Below, piece after piece: positions 1 through 11,257 of a DNA stretch of 64,000 bases (positions within the stretch are counted from its first letter, which is position 1; the number at the start of each line of letters is the position of its first letter). The notes beneath the pieces are model-generated. The model did not search any database, was not told the origin of the DNA, and saw nothing but the letters and a program-made list of their open reading frames with translations. The stretch covers positions 23,479,322 to 23,543,321 of the forward strand of contig OX365955.1 in NCBI GenBank assembly GCA_947247005.1. The letters are read 5' to 3'. This stretch comes from Spisula solida. Its lineage: Eukaryota > Mollusca > Bivalvia > Venerida > Mactridae. Made by a program: the position numbers and the translations under genes.

Positions 1-327
1 TCTTAGAGATGTATACGCGTCAACCGATGTGAACATGGACAGCGGATAAGCGGGTTAAAAACGAGGGGTAGTCTCAAAGTAATTTTATGATAAAAATCAT
101 AAAGGGACATAGCTACGAACTGCAATTTTCGCTTCCATGTTTAATTTCCATGAAAGTGCTAACATAAATTCATGTATTTTACAAAAAAGACAAATTAAAT
201 TATTCGATTGAATGATTTGATTTGTTGAATGATTTGATTGCTTAAATGCTTGATCGATTGATTTAACCTGTCTAATTGGACAATGGCTTCGAGGAACGAG
301 GGTAGCTCTTTCAGAATGTCCTCATGG

Positions 328-375
328 TTCTTTAAAATGTGCCCGTTGTACACCACCGATGCACACGAGCCTATA
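328..375 (+). repeat. SINE-body core block, copy 1
   Basis: A block reading TTAAAATGTGCCC followed by a CACCGATGCACAC motif matches similar blocks at 15250-15295 and 17125-17172. It lies inside the TIR element and has no tRNA-like head of its own here. I read it as the conserved body of a SINE family, from the repetition within this window. Confidence 0.5.
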
Positions 376-723
376 TCTGGGGTACAACTATATTATTTTT
401 TTTAATCAATACTACTCGTTTGCTCTTAGTGTTTATACAATCTCTATAGTCCAGAGAATTTGACACGACTCTCGAACTTCTATTTGCATTATTTAACAGC
501 TGATATATTGTCTATATTTATAACCCCGGTCGAATGTTTTCATAAGCGGGGACTATCACGAAGACGCTCGAGGTGTAAATACCAACACAAATCTAAAGGA
601 CCGATATTGCACGATTTGCTCGCGGAAATTTATATATTCAACGCAAGAACCTTGTAATATATTCATGCATAATGGTCAGGATCATGTCAAATTCTCTGTG
701 CTATAATAGAGATGTATACGCTA

Positions 724-757
724 TATAACATAACATAACATAACATAACATAACATA
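724..757. repeat. (ATAAC)n pentanucleotide microsatellite
   Basis: About seven tandem copies of a five-base unit (ATAAC). It lies directly after a copy of the element-end motif TAGAGATGTATACG. Confidence 0.9.
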
Positions 758-2404
758 TAGTTTATTGACATAAAATTGCATTAATACAATTTATAATCAA
801 ACAAATAATCAAATATACTGCAGGAATGTGTAAACATTGTGACAGGGTGAAATTTTAACATAGTTTTCTGAAGGGTCTTGAAATAAAGGATGATAAAAAG
901 GATGACATTTTTATGAAAATGTGAAATGTCTTAAACAGAAATTCTGATTTTATTTGCGAAATAAATAAATTTTGACAAGTTATTAATAGAAAGTTTGGAA
1001 GTAGAATTCAGCAATGAAATGAATTTATTATGGTGTGGCCAGTGACAGAAATAAGGTTTAAAATACTTTTTTCGTAAGTCTCTATATATACGATGTGAGG
1101 TTGGAAAGCGGATAACGGCTATAAATGTATAAAGGGTGTTCTCAGAGATGACTACGAATTACAATACATAATTTTAAAGATATAGAGCCACATAAGTATC
1201 ATAGCACATGCACGCACATTTCAAATTCAGATTGTACGAGGGCCATTTAAAAAGTATTAATCAGTGGCAAATAATATGTTTAATATTCAACCAATGTGTA
1301 TACAAGTGGACATTTTCTGAAAGATACAACCTTTGCCTAGGTACCCAATAAAAAATATTGTAATCGGTAAAATGTCCATTCATCCATATGACATTGAACA
1401 AATAGGGGTATGAAACACTGGAATTGAGAGAAAATAAGGTATATTAGTAGACTTAAGGGTTGATATTAATGGTCATAATTTCTTTAATTTCTTTCCGATT
1501 GATTTGAAATTTGTAGATTTCATGCACCGTATACTTGTGTTACTAGTGCTGAATCAACATTATTGTTTGGACAGTCTAAATGGATTTAGCTGTAAAAGGA
1601 ATCTGCCATGTTCCAAATATTCAAAGAACTGCATTTTGAGTTGTTGCTGTATTGTACTACTGTACGTCTTAAGTGGGAAAGTCAAACACGTAGCTTTTTA
1701 CACATTTATATAGGGTACTTTCTTTCACATGACAAATATGTTCTGCATTATTCATAATTTGTTCTTTACTACAGCCCAAAGAACATGATCACGTGACAAA
1801 AAAATGCGTATTTTAGATTTATGACGTCATATCCCTAAACAATAATACAGAAAATAAAAATTAAAAACACGTGATAGTAATTTTATATATAAAGAATTAC
1901 ATGAACTGGACAACAGGGCGAATATTCTTTGTTTATTGTAAATAGGGGGTATAACATTACCCCACCCACTTTTTTAAAGTTGGGCTCGAACATAAAATTT
2001 TGTTGTAAAAAATAAAATTGAAGTAAAAATGATTAAAATCGTCCGACGAATGAAACTACATATACTTATCTAGAAAAATTGACATTTTATAATAAATTAG
2101 TGTTTATTTATCTAGTATATATCTAATATTAATTAGGGTGTTAGTGTGGTATTTTGAGTCTCGGATGTGACTCGCTTATATTGCTATAGTTTGATAATAA
2201 TTTACTGTTTTCAAAATTATGGATTGCCATTTAAGAGTTCAATGATATATATTGCAAATGATATCAATCTAATTTCAGTAAGCCTGAATGACATTTGACA
2301 ACCACGCTCAGAAATTGTATGAGCCCATATAACACAAGTTTCTTACGTATTTATGAGGTATTCTTAGTCCAGTGATTTAAACCATGTCCTGTTGAATATC
2401 AAGC

Positions 2405-2693
2405 AACCAAATAAATAAATAAATCAATCAATCAATTAAATATATAAATAATTCAATATATTCATCCATCAATCAATCAAATTAATCCAATCCAATCAAT
2501 CAATGAATAAAATAAAATAAGATCAATCAAATAAGATCAATCAAATAAGATCTATCAATAAATAAATAAATAAATCAATCAATCAATACCAATCAATCAA
2601 TAAATAAATCAATCAATCAATCTCAATCAATCAATCTCAATCAATCAATCAATCAATCAATCACTATCAGTCAATCTCAATCAATCAATCAAT

Positions 2694-2785
<92 letters not shown>

Positions 2786-2786
2786 C

Positions 2787-2859
<73 letters not shown>

Positions 2860-2970
2860 CAATCAATCAATCAATCAACCACAATCAATCAACCACAATC
2901 AATCAACCACAACCAATCAACCACAATCAACCACAATCAACCACAATCAACCACAATCAACCACAATATA
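2405..2970. repeat. (AATC)n tetranucleotide microsatellite
   Basis: About 560 bases of AATC repeats with scattered interruptions. The purest stretch is about 2695-2820. The right part drifts into CAACCACAATC variants. It sits inside the TIR element, just inside its right terminal repeat. Confidence 0.97.
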
Positions 2971-3179
2971 ATCATAGCTATGGTTACAATTTTGACAAAA
3001 AAATATTCAATTTGTCTTGTAAAGACTTGAACACTCACGGAAATTAGATTTGGTAGCAAAAATGACAATTCGTAGCTATGTCCCTTTATAATGTTTATTT
3101 TGAAATTCCTTTGAGACAACCCCTCGTTTTTTATCCGCTCTCCATGTTCACATCGGTTGTCGCGTATACATCTCTATTA

Positions 3180-4000
3180 AGGTCTTAATATATACATGTA
3201 TTATGTGTATTAGTATGTAGCTTAGTGAATGAGGTTTTGGCTTTCATGACCATTTTCTTCAACAAAAGTGTTTAAACAATAAAAATACAATGTTATGATA
3301 TTGCAATGTATGTACACAAGTGACATACCTGGTTAAACGGACGATACTACGATTAGTATTCTGGTGGAAGTTAGCTTTTGTGATTTTCACATTGTGGGTG
3401 TTGTCCTTGAAACGTGATACTTCTTTTCTTATTTATATTTTGCCAAGTTTTTTTCAGACGTTATTGAGTAGTTATAATTGTTTATTATCGCAAAGTTTCA
3501 TTTAAATGTACCAATGTTAACTAAGTTTTTTCAATCATTAAATAACTGTTGCGTTTTCATGAAATTTTGGTGTTAAGTCACATACAAGTGGTGATTTATA
3601 AGTAATGCAACTTTGACTGTATATTTAACTGACGTCTTCTTTTATAGTTTAGTTCATTATATGTTTTTCTCGTGTTATTTGGGAAACTTGCATTAATTTC
3701 AACAGGAGTATATCACTGAAGCAAAAATACCCAGTCGGACTTAGGCTTGCTTTACTTATGAATCAATCTCTTAACTCTAATTCCTTTTCATTATCAAAAG
3801 TTTATTTGAACGCTAAAATATCTGGAGTGTTTATTCGTTCTCAATGACATATTTATCACAATTCCATAGGGACTGGCAACGCTAAGATGAGATGACCAGT
3901 ACCTTCTGTTTTCGCGAATCTATTTTCAAAGCCTTCTTTAGAAGTGATCAGCGGCCACACAATTCTCGTGCAAGACCTTGGTTACGAGATATAGATAATT
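3180..4000. other. Intergenic, nothing recognised
   Basis: AT-rich sequence with only short chance open frames, for example 3320-3505. No family motif, RNA gene or repeat partner was seen in the window. Confidence 0.5.
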
Positions 4001-4002
4001 TA

Positions 4003-4450
4003 TTTGAATTTCCAGGTCACAGACCCATTTGGACATACATAACATATATACAATGCAAATATTAAATTATACACACATGTTCACTCACCACAAACACGCA
4101 CAACACACGCACAGCACACGCGCACACACACACACACCCACCCTTGCGCACACATACATTCTATTCTATTCTATTCATACAACATGTACATACGTACAAA
4201 TACACATGTTACAACACAACCTGTACAATTTAAAGCTCATAACATCATTAAACAAATTAGAAAAACATACTTTATCTGTAGTTATTATTATTGCGTATTA
4301 AAAATGCTTTATATATGTAAATACTTTTTAAAATTTTCTAACTATCTTTTCTGATTCATAATTATTTGAATTTCCAGAAGGTCACATACCCATGTGGACA
4401 TACATAACATATATACAATGCAAATATTAAAGTATACACACATGTACACA
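4003..4450. repeat. Direct repeat pair flanking a CA-rich simple tract
   Basis: An ~80-base segment at about 4003-4083 (containing TGGACATACATAACATATAT) recurs at about 4366-4449 with few differences. Between them lies an ACAC-rich stretch (about 4080-4160). The open frame through it is rich in His and Thr only because of the CA repeat and is not a gene. Confidence 0.85.
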
Positions 4451-4717
4451 CATATATAAGCCTGGAAATGACATTCAGTCCAAAACGATTTGGAGCGCTA
4501 CAAGGATATATGCGTTCGTGAACAAGTACAGAGTTAAGACTAACGTCCGTTCAAGGGACTGTACATTTACCACCCGATAAAAGAGTCGCATGTCGATGGT
4601 TACACTCAACGCTGGCAGCCAAATACCATTCGCTTCTGACCTTCTGATGTGTCCATTCTTGTACCTAGGTAAAGTTTTACATGCGGGTTATTCTTGCTCA
4701 GTGAAATTTAGCTGTGT

Positions 4718-4786
4718 CGCAGACGGGGATCGAACTCGTTAGCTCTCTAGCCCAAAGCGTGCTTCCTACTTCTAGATCACCGCGTT
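4718..4786 (-). repeat. tRNA-derived SINE head
   Basis: On the minus strand there is an A-box-like GTGATCTAGAAGTAGG and a B-box GAGTTCGATCCCC at tRNA spacing, which is the usual pol III promoter of a tRNA-derived SINE. The flanking 4460-4717 is probably the SINE body. Arm pairing is too poor for a functional tRNA. Confidence 0.6.
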
Positions 4787-5372
4787 TTTGTTATACCTAG
4801 TGACCTTGTTATTCATCCCTTGCTCAAACTTAACTTTGATTACTACTTATCAAACATTCTGACTAATTTTCACAAACATCCAGTGAAAATACAGCCTCTA
4901 TAGCTTTTACAAGGCTTTTCTATTATTTGACCTAATGACTCCAGATGATGACCCCAAATCGACCTTGACCTACATTGTGATCACTGAGAATTTACAACAA
5001 TTAGGTCAAATTTGTGACATCTAGTGAATGCACAAGGTTTTGAATGATTGGGCCTTGTAGCCTAAGTTTTGACCCCGGATGATCCAATATAGAACCTGAC
5101 CAAGATGCCGTTGAGATTAGCATTGTGACCTTGTTTCAAGAAGATTATGCTAAACTTGTGACCTCTAGTACATACACAAGGGTTTTCTATTTGACATAAT
5201 GACCTAGTTTTTTGCACCAGTTGAACCAATGCCAAGCTTGGCAAAGATATGGTCAAAATGATCATTGTGACCAAGTTAGTTTCATCAAGTTTAAGCCGAA
5301 ATTGTGACATACCGTGTCTACACAAGCACATTGCGATCGGACGACGGAGAAAGAGTGATCACAAAAGCTCAG
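4787..5372 (-). repeat. Degenerate tandem repeat of bivalve type
   Basis: Loosely repeated units of roughly 120-150 bases alternate phrases such as TTTTCTATTATTTGACC, GACCCCGGATGATCC, CCAAGATGCCG and ATTGTGACC. The tract ends in GATCACAAAAGCTCAGCTG. I recall a very similar repeat being widespread in bivalve genomes; this is memory, not a search. It is only partly open in any frame. The 89-codon frame at 5062-5331 (minus) belongs to the repeat. Confidence 0.6.
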
Positions 5373-5643
5373 CTGTCATATTTTATTTTTCGTTTTGTAT
5401 GACAAGGTGCACGACGTTTGGAATGTGACTTATCATAAAATGTAATTATAACTCAAATTGTAAATCAAAACCGACACCAACACCTGTGACATTAAAATGT
5501 CGTATTTTCTTTCTTATCAGTTATCACAAGGACAAGCGATATTAGCTGTACCTAGCAGTCAATTGGCAAGTTTCCGATAGACGCGCATATATAACTTACC
5601 GGAGAGCACACGTTTTTCATATCTTTGAAAGAAAATTGTTACA
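5373..5643 (+). promoter_or_regulatory. 5' flank of the split GIMAP gene
   Basis: Upstream sequence of the first AIG1-type gene. A TATA-like ATATATAAC lies at about 5586-5595, roughly 50 bases before the ATG, and could place the start of transcription. The start context ACAATGGCTGA resembles that of the three paralogues. Nothing else was recognised. Confidence 0.35.
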
Positions 5644-6049
5644 ATGGCTGAAGAAAATGTTAGGAAAAACAATGATCACCGATCTAGGGACAGTGTTCGT
5701 CGGATTATCTTGATTGGAAAGACGGGGAACGGTAAAAGTTCAACGGGAAATACAATCCTTGGATATCCGGATTTTAAGAATGAAATAAGTGCTGGTTCGG
5801 TAACTCAAAGTTGCGAGGTACGTACTAGCATCGTCCGGAAGGACTGGCCACTTTATGTGGTTTGTGACACACCAGGACTGCTAGATACCGACGTTGACAT
5901 AATATACCGAGCTCTTGAAATACAAAACTCAGTAAAGATGTTGCCGAATCCACATGCCTTCTTACTTGTGTTCAGTTTAGCAAGTCGAATGACATGGGAT
6001 GATCACTTTACTATTGACTTAATACGGATAATGTTTGGTGAGGATGTAT
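5644..6049 (+). pseudogene. AIG1/GIMAP-type GTPase, N-terminal part, broken by LTR-element insertion
   Basis: The fragment encodes the start of an AIG1-type (GIMAP/IAN) guanine-nucleotide-binding protein. The P-loop [12 protein letters not shown] lies at about residues 27-38, followed by the switch motif DTPGLLDT, and the fragment ends inside the helix reading RIMFGEDV. Compared with the intact paralogue at 19254 it stops at about 40% of the expected length. The retroelement supplies a leucine codon and an immediate stop. The missing C-terminal part resumes in the correct frame at 11258, after the second LTR. What was lost in continuity includes the G4 and G5 boxes and the hydrophobic C-terminus. 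The start ATG lies in the same context as in the paralogues. Unless a transcript splices out the insert, this is a null allele or young pseudogene. Intact paralogues lie downstream on the same strand. Confidence 0.93.
6046..6049 (+). repeat. Target-site duplication, left copy
   Basis: GTAT (or GTATT, 6046-6050) immediately before the 5' LTR recurs immediately after the 3' LTR at 11258. The uninterrupted paralogues at 19254 and 43652 have a single copy at the equivalent position, which confirms insertion. Whether the duplication is 4 or 5 bases is ambiguous, because the LTR begins with T. Confidence 0.9.
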
Positions 6050-6343
6050 TATAACATTGTATGTCAATGTTGACTGACAGTTGAGTATGTTGGACACATT
6101 TAATGTGGTGTGAGGGATGATCTTACATAATACCAGGAAGCTTGAACATTTAGTTACACCGATCTCTGTATAATACATGTCTGGCTATACCCTTTATAAC
6201 CCAAGCAAAGTTGTGTTAAAATGAGTTGGAATTGGAGCGCCGAGTCATGAGTGGAGCTCTGAGTCAGACCGGAGCGTATGTATTGAATAAAACGTTGAAA
6301 CTGCTATACTGTTAAGTGATTATTTTAGCCATATTACGCTACA
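6050..6343 (+). repeat. 5' LTR
   Basis: 294 bases beginning TATAACATTGTATG and ending TTACGCTACA. It appears identical by eye to the 3' LTR. A TATA-like TTTATAACC lies near 6191-6200 and an AATAAA poly(A) signal near 6285-6290, the usual U3/R order. A related LTR at 22317 begins TGTAAC, so the TG start of this one may have mutated to TA in the parent copy. Confidence 0.9.
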
Positions 6344-6354
6344 AGGCTAACTTT

Positions 6355-6368
6355 TGGTGATCGTGACC
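6355..6368 (+). promoter_or_regulatory. Candidate primer-binding site of the LTR element
   Basis: TGGTGATCGTGACC begins about 12 bases after the 5' LTR and is the same in both copies of the family. A TGG start is expected where a tRNA 3' CCA end primes reverse transcription. The tRNA was not identified, and the 12-base gap from the LTR is longer than usual. Confidence 0.4.
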
Positions 6369-7153
6369 AGCACACGCGAGTACTAATCCTATACGATCAG
6401 AAAGGTGAGTGAATGTTTGTAAATTTCTTTTTGCTTACAAGTGTAGAAAATAATCAATTTTTAATTATGGCAAATGTTTTAAAAGCTGTAAGTTACCAGG
6501 GTGTCGCAAGGGTGATCTTAGAATATGATCAATATAAATCATGGATTAAATGGAAAGAACATATACTTAGTTACTTATGCAGACTATTTTAGGCTTATTA
6601 ATGATTCTAACACGATCTGCGGATTAATCGTTTAAATATAGAGCGGACCTAACAATGTATTATTACCCCCATAAAACATACCTATCAAATTGGCTGTTTC
6701 TATTTACGCCCAGTATCACGTGACATATTTATGAATGAATGAACGTAAACTTTATAGTAAACTTTTCTACGAGTCACGATGACAAGTCGAGTTGCACGAG
6801 AATCCAGTGTTACAGCTATGACGCATCTATTTTTAGAAACTCCAATATACTCTAGAAACCAAGTTTTATTTAAGCTTCTGATAATCAATCCATTTATATT
6901 TTTCATTTTATGAAATAGATACCATATACTCGTGTTATAAAAATTGTTTCAATGTTTAAAATGTGGTATTTCCTTCAGAAAATTACGAAGGTCGTTTTCA
7001 TTAACGAGGGAGGTAATTGTACCAGCTAATAAGCAACTCAATTTCAGCGTGAAATTATGTTCAATGTCAAATGGGTGAAAATGAAATGCGCGCAGTTAAA
7101 TAGTGCGGGATATTATCGTATTTAGAATCGAAATAAAAACTCTGTTCTTGTAT

Positions 7154-7276
7154 ATTGTCGGTGAATAAAACACGGGCACTCGTTCGGATGCGGAAAATTA
7201 AATCACTCGTGCTACGCACTCGTGATTTAATTTTTCCGCATCCGAACTCCTGCCCGTGTTTTATTCACCGACAATA
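7154..7276. repeat. Long hairpin inside the LTR element
   Basis: Two arms of about 55-60 bases are inverted copies. The left starts TATTGTCGGTGAATAAAACA and the right ends TGTTTTATTCACCGACAATA, with a tiny loop around TGCTACGCA. It is absent from the second copy of the element, so it is a separate palindromic MITE-like insertion or a gain in this copy. Confidence 0.9.
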
Positions 7277-9284
7277 AACGCGAACAGATTTTTATTTCTT
7301 AAATATAAATGACAAAATTAAGTATAAAAAGGAAAAATGTTAAAATGTCAAAAAAAAAATCATTCATTTAATATAAAGTTGAAATACGTAACTGAAATTG
7401 ATAGTTACTAATTAAAATTTTATCATGTCAAGTTGTCAAGTGCATATACATCACGTTGTAAATTGTAAATATTAATGCAGTGTTGTTATATAAAAATTGA
7501 AATTTAATTAATGTATCAAATGTATAGACTTGAAATAGTGAGTATAACATGTTGTAATAGTCAATAATGTTAATATGATTATTCGTTAAGAGAGTCGGGT
7601 GTGTATTATGGTTTTACGGTTGTTGACCGATGTCTACAAATAGATATTATGCGAACATAATTATTTGTAAGAATTTTTTGAGTATATTGTCGAGATATTA
7701 AGTATTATAAATAGAGGTCGAAAGCAAATAAGTTGCATATGAATAAGTTTTATTCAATATAAACGACTATTATAATATTGGAGTTTAGATACGAGGGTCG
7801 GTATGTGTTATTGTTGTGTTGAGATAAATGTTATGAGAACATAATTAGTAGTAGAGACATATTATATAAGAAGTCGAAGGCCAGTATTTATTAGAAATCA
7901 GAAGGCATATGAATGTATTTTGAAACGACTGTCTATAATATCAGAGTATAGTTAAGGAAGATCGGTTATTTGGGAGCCTTTGTTGTATTGTTATTGTTAA
8001 CGATGTTGTTACGATAAGTCGATAGCCGGTATTTTTTAGGAAATCAGAAGGCATATATATTATTATGATTTTTTTCATAAAACGACTAGTCATATTAGCG
8101 CTGCGGATAGCAATAAGATTATTGTAAGGACTGTCTATACTATCAAAGTATAGTTGAGAAAGATCGGTTATTTTGGAGTCTTTGTTTTATTGTTATTTTT
8201 AACGATATTGTTACCATAAGTCGATAGCCGGTAAGGCATATATATAATTATGATTTTATTCATAAAACGACTAGTATAATATCAAGGAAATAGCAATAAT
8301 ATCATTGTAAGGATAATCGGTTGATGTTGTAAATATTGTTTAAAATATTTTTATGAAAAGTATAATAAAAACGAAATTATGCGTAGAAACATTTGACTAT
8401 ATACATATGTTATGAATACAGAAATTGAATATGATAAAATCGGTAAAAGTCATTAGCATGTTAGGGAATCAGCAACATAGGAATATTTGTTATTCAATAA
8501 AACGACTGTATTATCCGATTGTATCAATATTGTTATAGAAACGGAGAGTCGATTATGTTGTAATGGTTATTAACCGATATTTTTAGATTTGATATTAAAG
8601 TTACACTTCACTTATATTACGTCATGTACGCAAAATAATGAATAATGCAATTCATTAAGTTAGACATGAACTGTAGGACATTCAATGATTATATAACGTT
8701 AGGATATTAGTTTGAGAACTCAAGTTCAAGCACAATAGTAGTAAGTTAATTAATTAATTGTAAGCGTATCAAAGCATAAGAAGGAATTGAAACTTTCCAA
8801 TGAATAAAATAATAAATAAATCACAATAGTTACTTTGATAGAAGTCCATGATATCCATGATATGTCGTCAACATGTATTTCCATTATGAGTAGTTATAAT
8901 GATCACCATTGCCGCACTGGGTACCTTAGCAATTTTATTTTGTTAAAAAAAAATGTGTATTAAATTAAAAACACTTGATCAAGCAATAGGGAACTAATAG
9001 CATTCATACCACTATATACCTGTCCAGACCAACAGTGAAAACACATCGGTTTGGGTAATAAGACGGATGGGAGATGAAATCAAAAATACCTTTTGAGAAT
9101 TGTCTGCATGAGCAATACAATTACAAAACCATGTCATATATGGTGTAATACTCCAAACGATGCGAGACTATCAACAATCCCAAGTCCAGTATTCAAGTAT
9201 ATGCCTACCAGAAGATGTGTGCTTAAAGAGGAAACAATACTTCAAGGCCGATTGCACAGGGCATCATTCCGGGTAGAAGTCTAA

Positions 9285-9518
9285 AACTTCACGGATGGCT
9301 CGGTGTATTACCGACAGATCCAGATAGATCCAGGAATTATCAGAATATCGAATAATAGTATATCAACTATGTCAACGAGTATAAGGGGATTACTTCATCG
9401 GTCGAGTGGGAATAATTTGATGATCCATGAAATAAACATGGGTATTATAGTAATAGTTTCAACCATGGCAACTATTGCACGTCGAAGCTGGATGGCTTTT
9501 CAACGAGTTTCAGCGTAG
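9285..9518 (+). pseudogene. Possible relic coding segment in the LTR element
   Basis: Two consecutive open stretches in one frame (9093-9281 and 9285-9518), separated by a single TAA, are preserved at 24677 onward in the second copy with the stop conserved. The second stretch starts NFTDGS, which recalls the TDGS motif of RNase H domains, but the rest does not look like RNase H. The stop shared by both copies argues against coding in either. It may be a decayed piece of pol or chance. Confidence 0.2.
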
Positions 9519-9519
9519 A

Positions 9520-10963
9520 GAAGTGGAAAGGATGTGTCAACAGCTATACGATGATTGTGGAAATAGTCCAACGGGTAGTAAATAAGATGCTGATGGACGC
9601 CAAAGTTCAACTGGAATCTGAAGAAGTCAATGCCGATGCCATATATTAAGTATCTTTGCATGTTTTGGGTTGGTTGTGTTATTGGTTGTGGTAAATTAGC
9701 AAAATAACAAATAATAATAGCTTCACACAGTATTTTAAGGATGTTCATTCAAAGTAGAAATAGTAATGTTAAATTTTGTTGTATTATTAGAGTGTACCTA
9801 ACGTTAATTATATGCCAAATGGATACGTCAGGATTTTTGTCGTAGGATTTAAATTTTGAATTTGAGGATTTTGCCATAAAATGCTAGTATATGTACATGT
9901 ACTACAAAAATAGAAATTACTTTCATTATTAATATTAGTGAAGATGTAACTGTATTATGATATGTAAAAAGGTGTTTTTTCGTGTTGTTGTAACAAGGTG
10001 TTGGTTTAAAACAAATAACAACTTTAATTATTGGGTGTTGGGCAATGTTGAATTAGTTGTATATGTTTATGTTGCAGTTGTTCATGTTTTATGAAGTTGA
10101 GTTAATATTAAGTTCATGGAAGTTTTATAATGTGAATAGAGATATATCAGAAGTTTAATATAGTAAGATGATATTAGAAACGTATCAATTAAATAAGCAG
10201 AATATGTCAACATAAATGAAGCATGTTGTATCTAGGAAGTAAATTGTAACTTAGAAGTACAAATACATACATATTATATATTATTTCTTACGGGGTTGTT
10301 GGGGTTGTTATCACCGCATATATTGAAATAGAAGATAGAACTATATATAGATATTAATCATGTCAATACTATACATTCCAGGAAATTAAGACACTGCGGC
10401 TGATAAACACGGACTCACATTGTAACTGGAACTGGAAGACGTCATAAAACAACAAACAGTCGTTAAAAAACTTCCAGTGTTCAGAGACGTTCCGTATAAA
10501 TTATGTTTAGAAGCTGCGATTTTAAGAAATTTCAAGTGTTTAATTGTGTCAATGTCACGTGTGATTATGTTATTCAGGAATACGATACCATAGACACTAT
10601 CAAGCAAAATTATGATAAGAAATGGAAACATGTATATTGAATTGCTATATCAAAATGTATTGTTTACCTTGATCATCCAGATATATGTATGTATGTTTTT
10701 AGGTGTGATGTTTATATGTGATCATGGTTGTCGAAGGTGACAATTACATGGATTAGTACTCCATTTCAATTGTCATCTCCGCTATAAGGTGTAAACAATA
10801 TCAGAGTTTCCTGAGTAATAAATAAATGTAGGGGAAATTGAATTGAGTATTAAGCAAATAGGTTATTTTCATTTATTCCAAATTAAGGGGCGGTACAAAT
10901 ATTATACAAGTACATGTATAGTAGTTTTTTTTATTAGTTTTTTTTTGGGGTTACATTATAAGG
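9520..10963 (+). other. 3' internal region of the LTR element
   Basis: AT-rich sequence with no protein motif and no partner elsewhere in this window; the second copy stops before it. A T/G-rich run (TTTTTTTTGGGG, 10940-10950) precedes the 3' LTR where a purine tract would be expected. No good polypurine tract is visible. Confidence 0.5.
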
Positions 10964-11257
10964 TATAACATTGTATGTCAATGTTGACTGACAGTTGAGT
11001 ATGTTGGACACATTTAATGTGGTGTGAGGGATGATCTTACATAATACCAGGAAGCTTGAACATTTAGTTACACCGATCTCTGTATAATACATGTCTGGCT
11101 ATACCCTTTATAACCCAAGCAAAGTTGTGTTAAAATGAGTTGGAATTGGAGCGCCGAGTCATGAGTGGAGCTCTGAGTCAGACCGGAGCGTATGTATTGA
11201 ATAAAACGTTGAAACTGCTATACTGTTAAGTGATTATTTTAGCCATATTACGCTACA
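10964..11257 (+). repeat. 3' LTR
   Basis: 294 bases that look identical to 6050-6343. Identity of the pair means little time has passed since insertion, because the LTRs of one element are identical when it integrates and then diverge. The GTAT(T) target duplication follows at 11258. Confidence 0.9.

Larger units (their letters stand above)
1..3178. mobile_element. TIR-flanked element containing an (AATC)n array
   Basis: The first ~200 bases and bases ~2985-3178 are inverted copies of each other. The terminus reads TAGAGATGTATACGCG on the left and its complement on the right, followed inward by matching blocks such as GGGACATAGCTACGAA. The pair encloses about 2.8 kb with no credible coding region. 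A third, degenerate copy of the terminal sequence lies near 1085-1175, and the short end motif TAATAGAGATGTATACG recurs at about 703-720, so the interior may itself be composite. No transposase is visible, so this is a non-autonomous or decayed DNA transposon, or a repeat-rich palindrome. The left end may extend beyond the window. Confidence 0.65.
6050..11257 (+). mobile_element. LTR retroelement, non-autonomous, complete
   Basis: A 5.2 kb insertion bounded by two 294-base direct LTRs and flanked by a GTAT(T) duplication, inside a GIMAP gene. A conserved leader (GGTGATCGTGACCAGCAC, a candidate primer-binding region) follows the 5' LTR. The interior has no open frame for gag, protease, reverse transcriptase or integrase, so the element must depend on proteins from a relative. 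Bases 7410-9495 align with 23265-25105 of a second copy. Within this copy a segment near 7940-8120 is partly repeated at 8125-8290. Orientation is inferred from the leader and the poly(A)-signal position in the LTR. Confidence 0.88.

Noticed and set aside
4029..4301. His/Thr-rich 90-codon frame
   Set aside because: A product of the CA-rich simple tract and a duplicated repeat.
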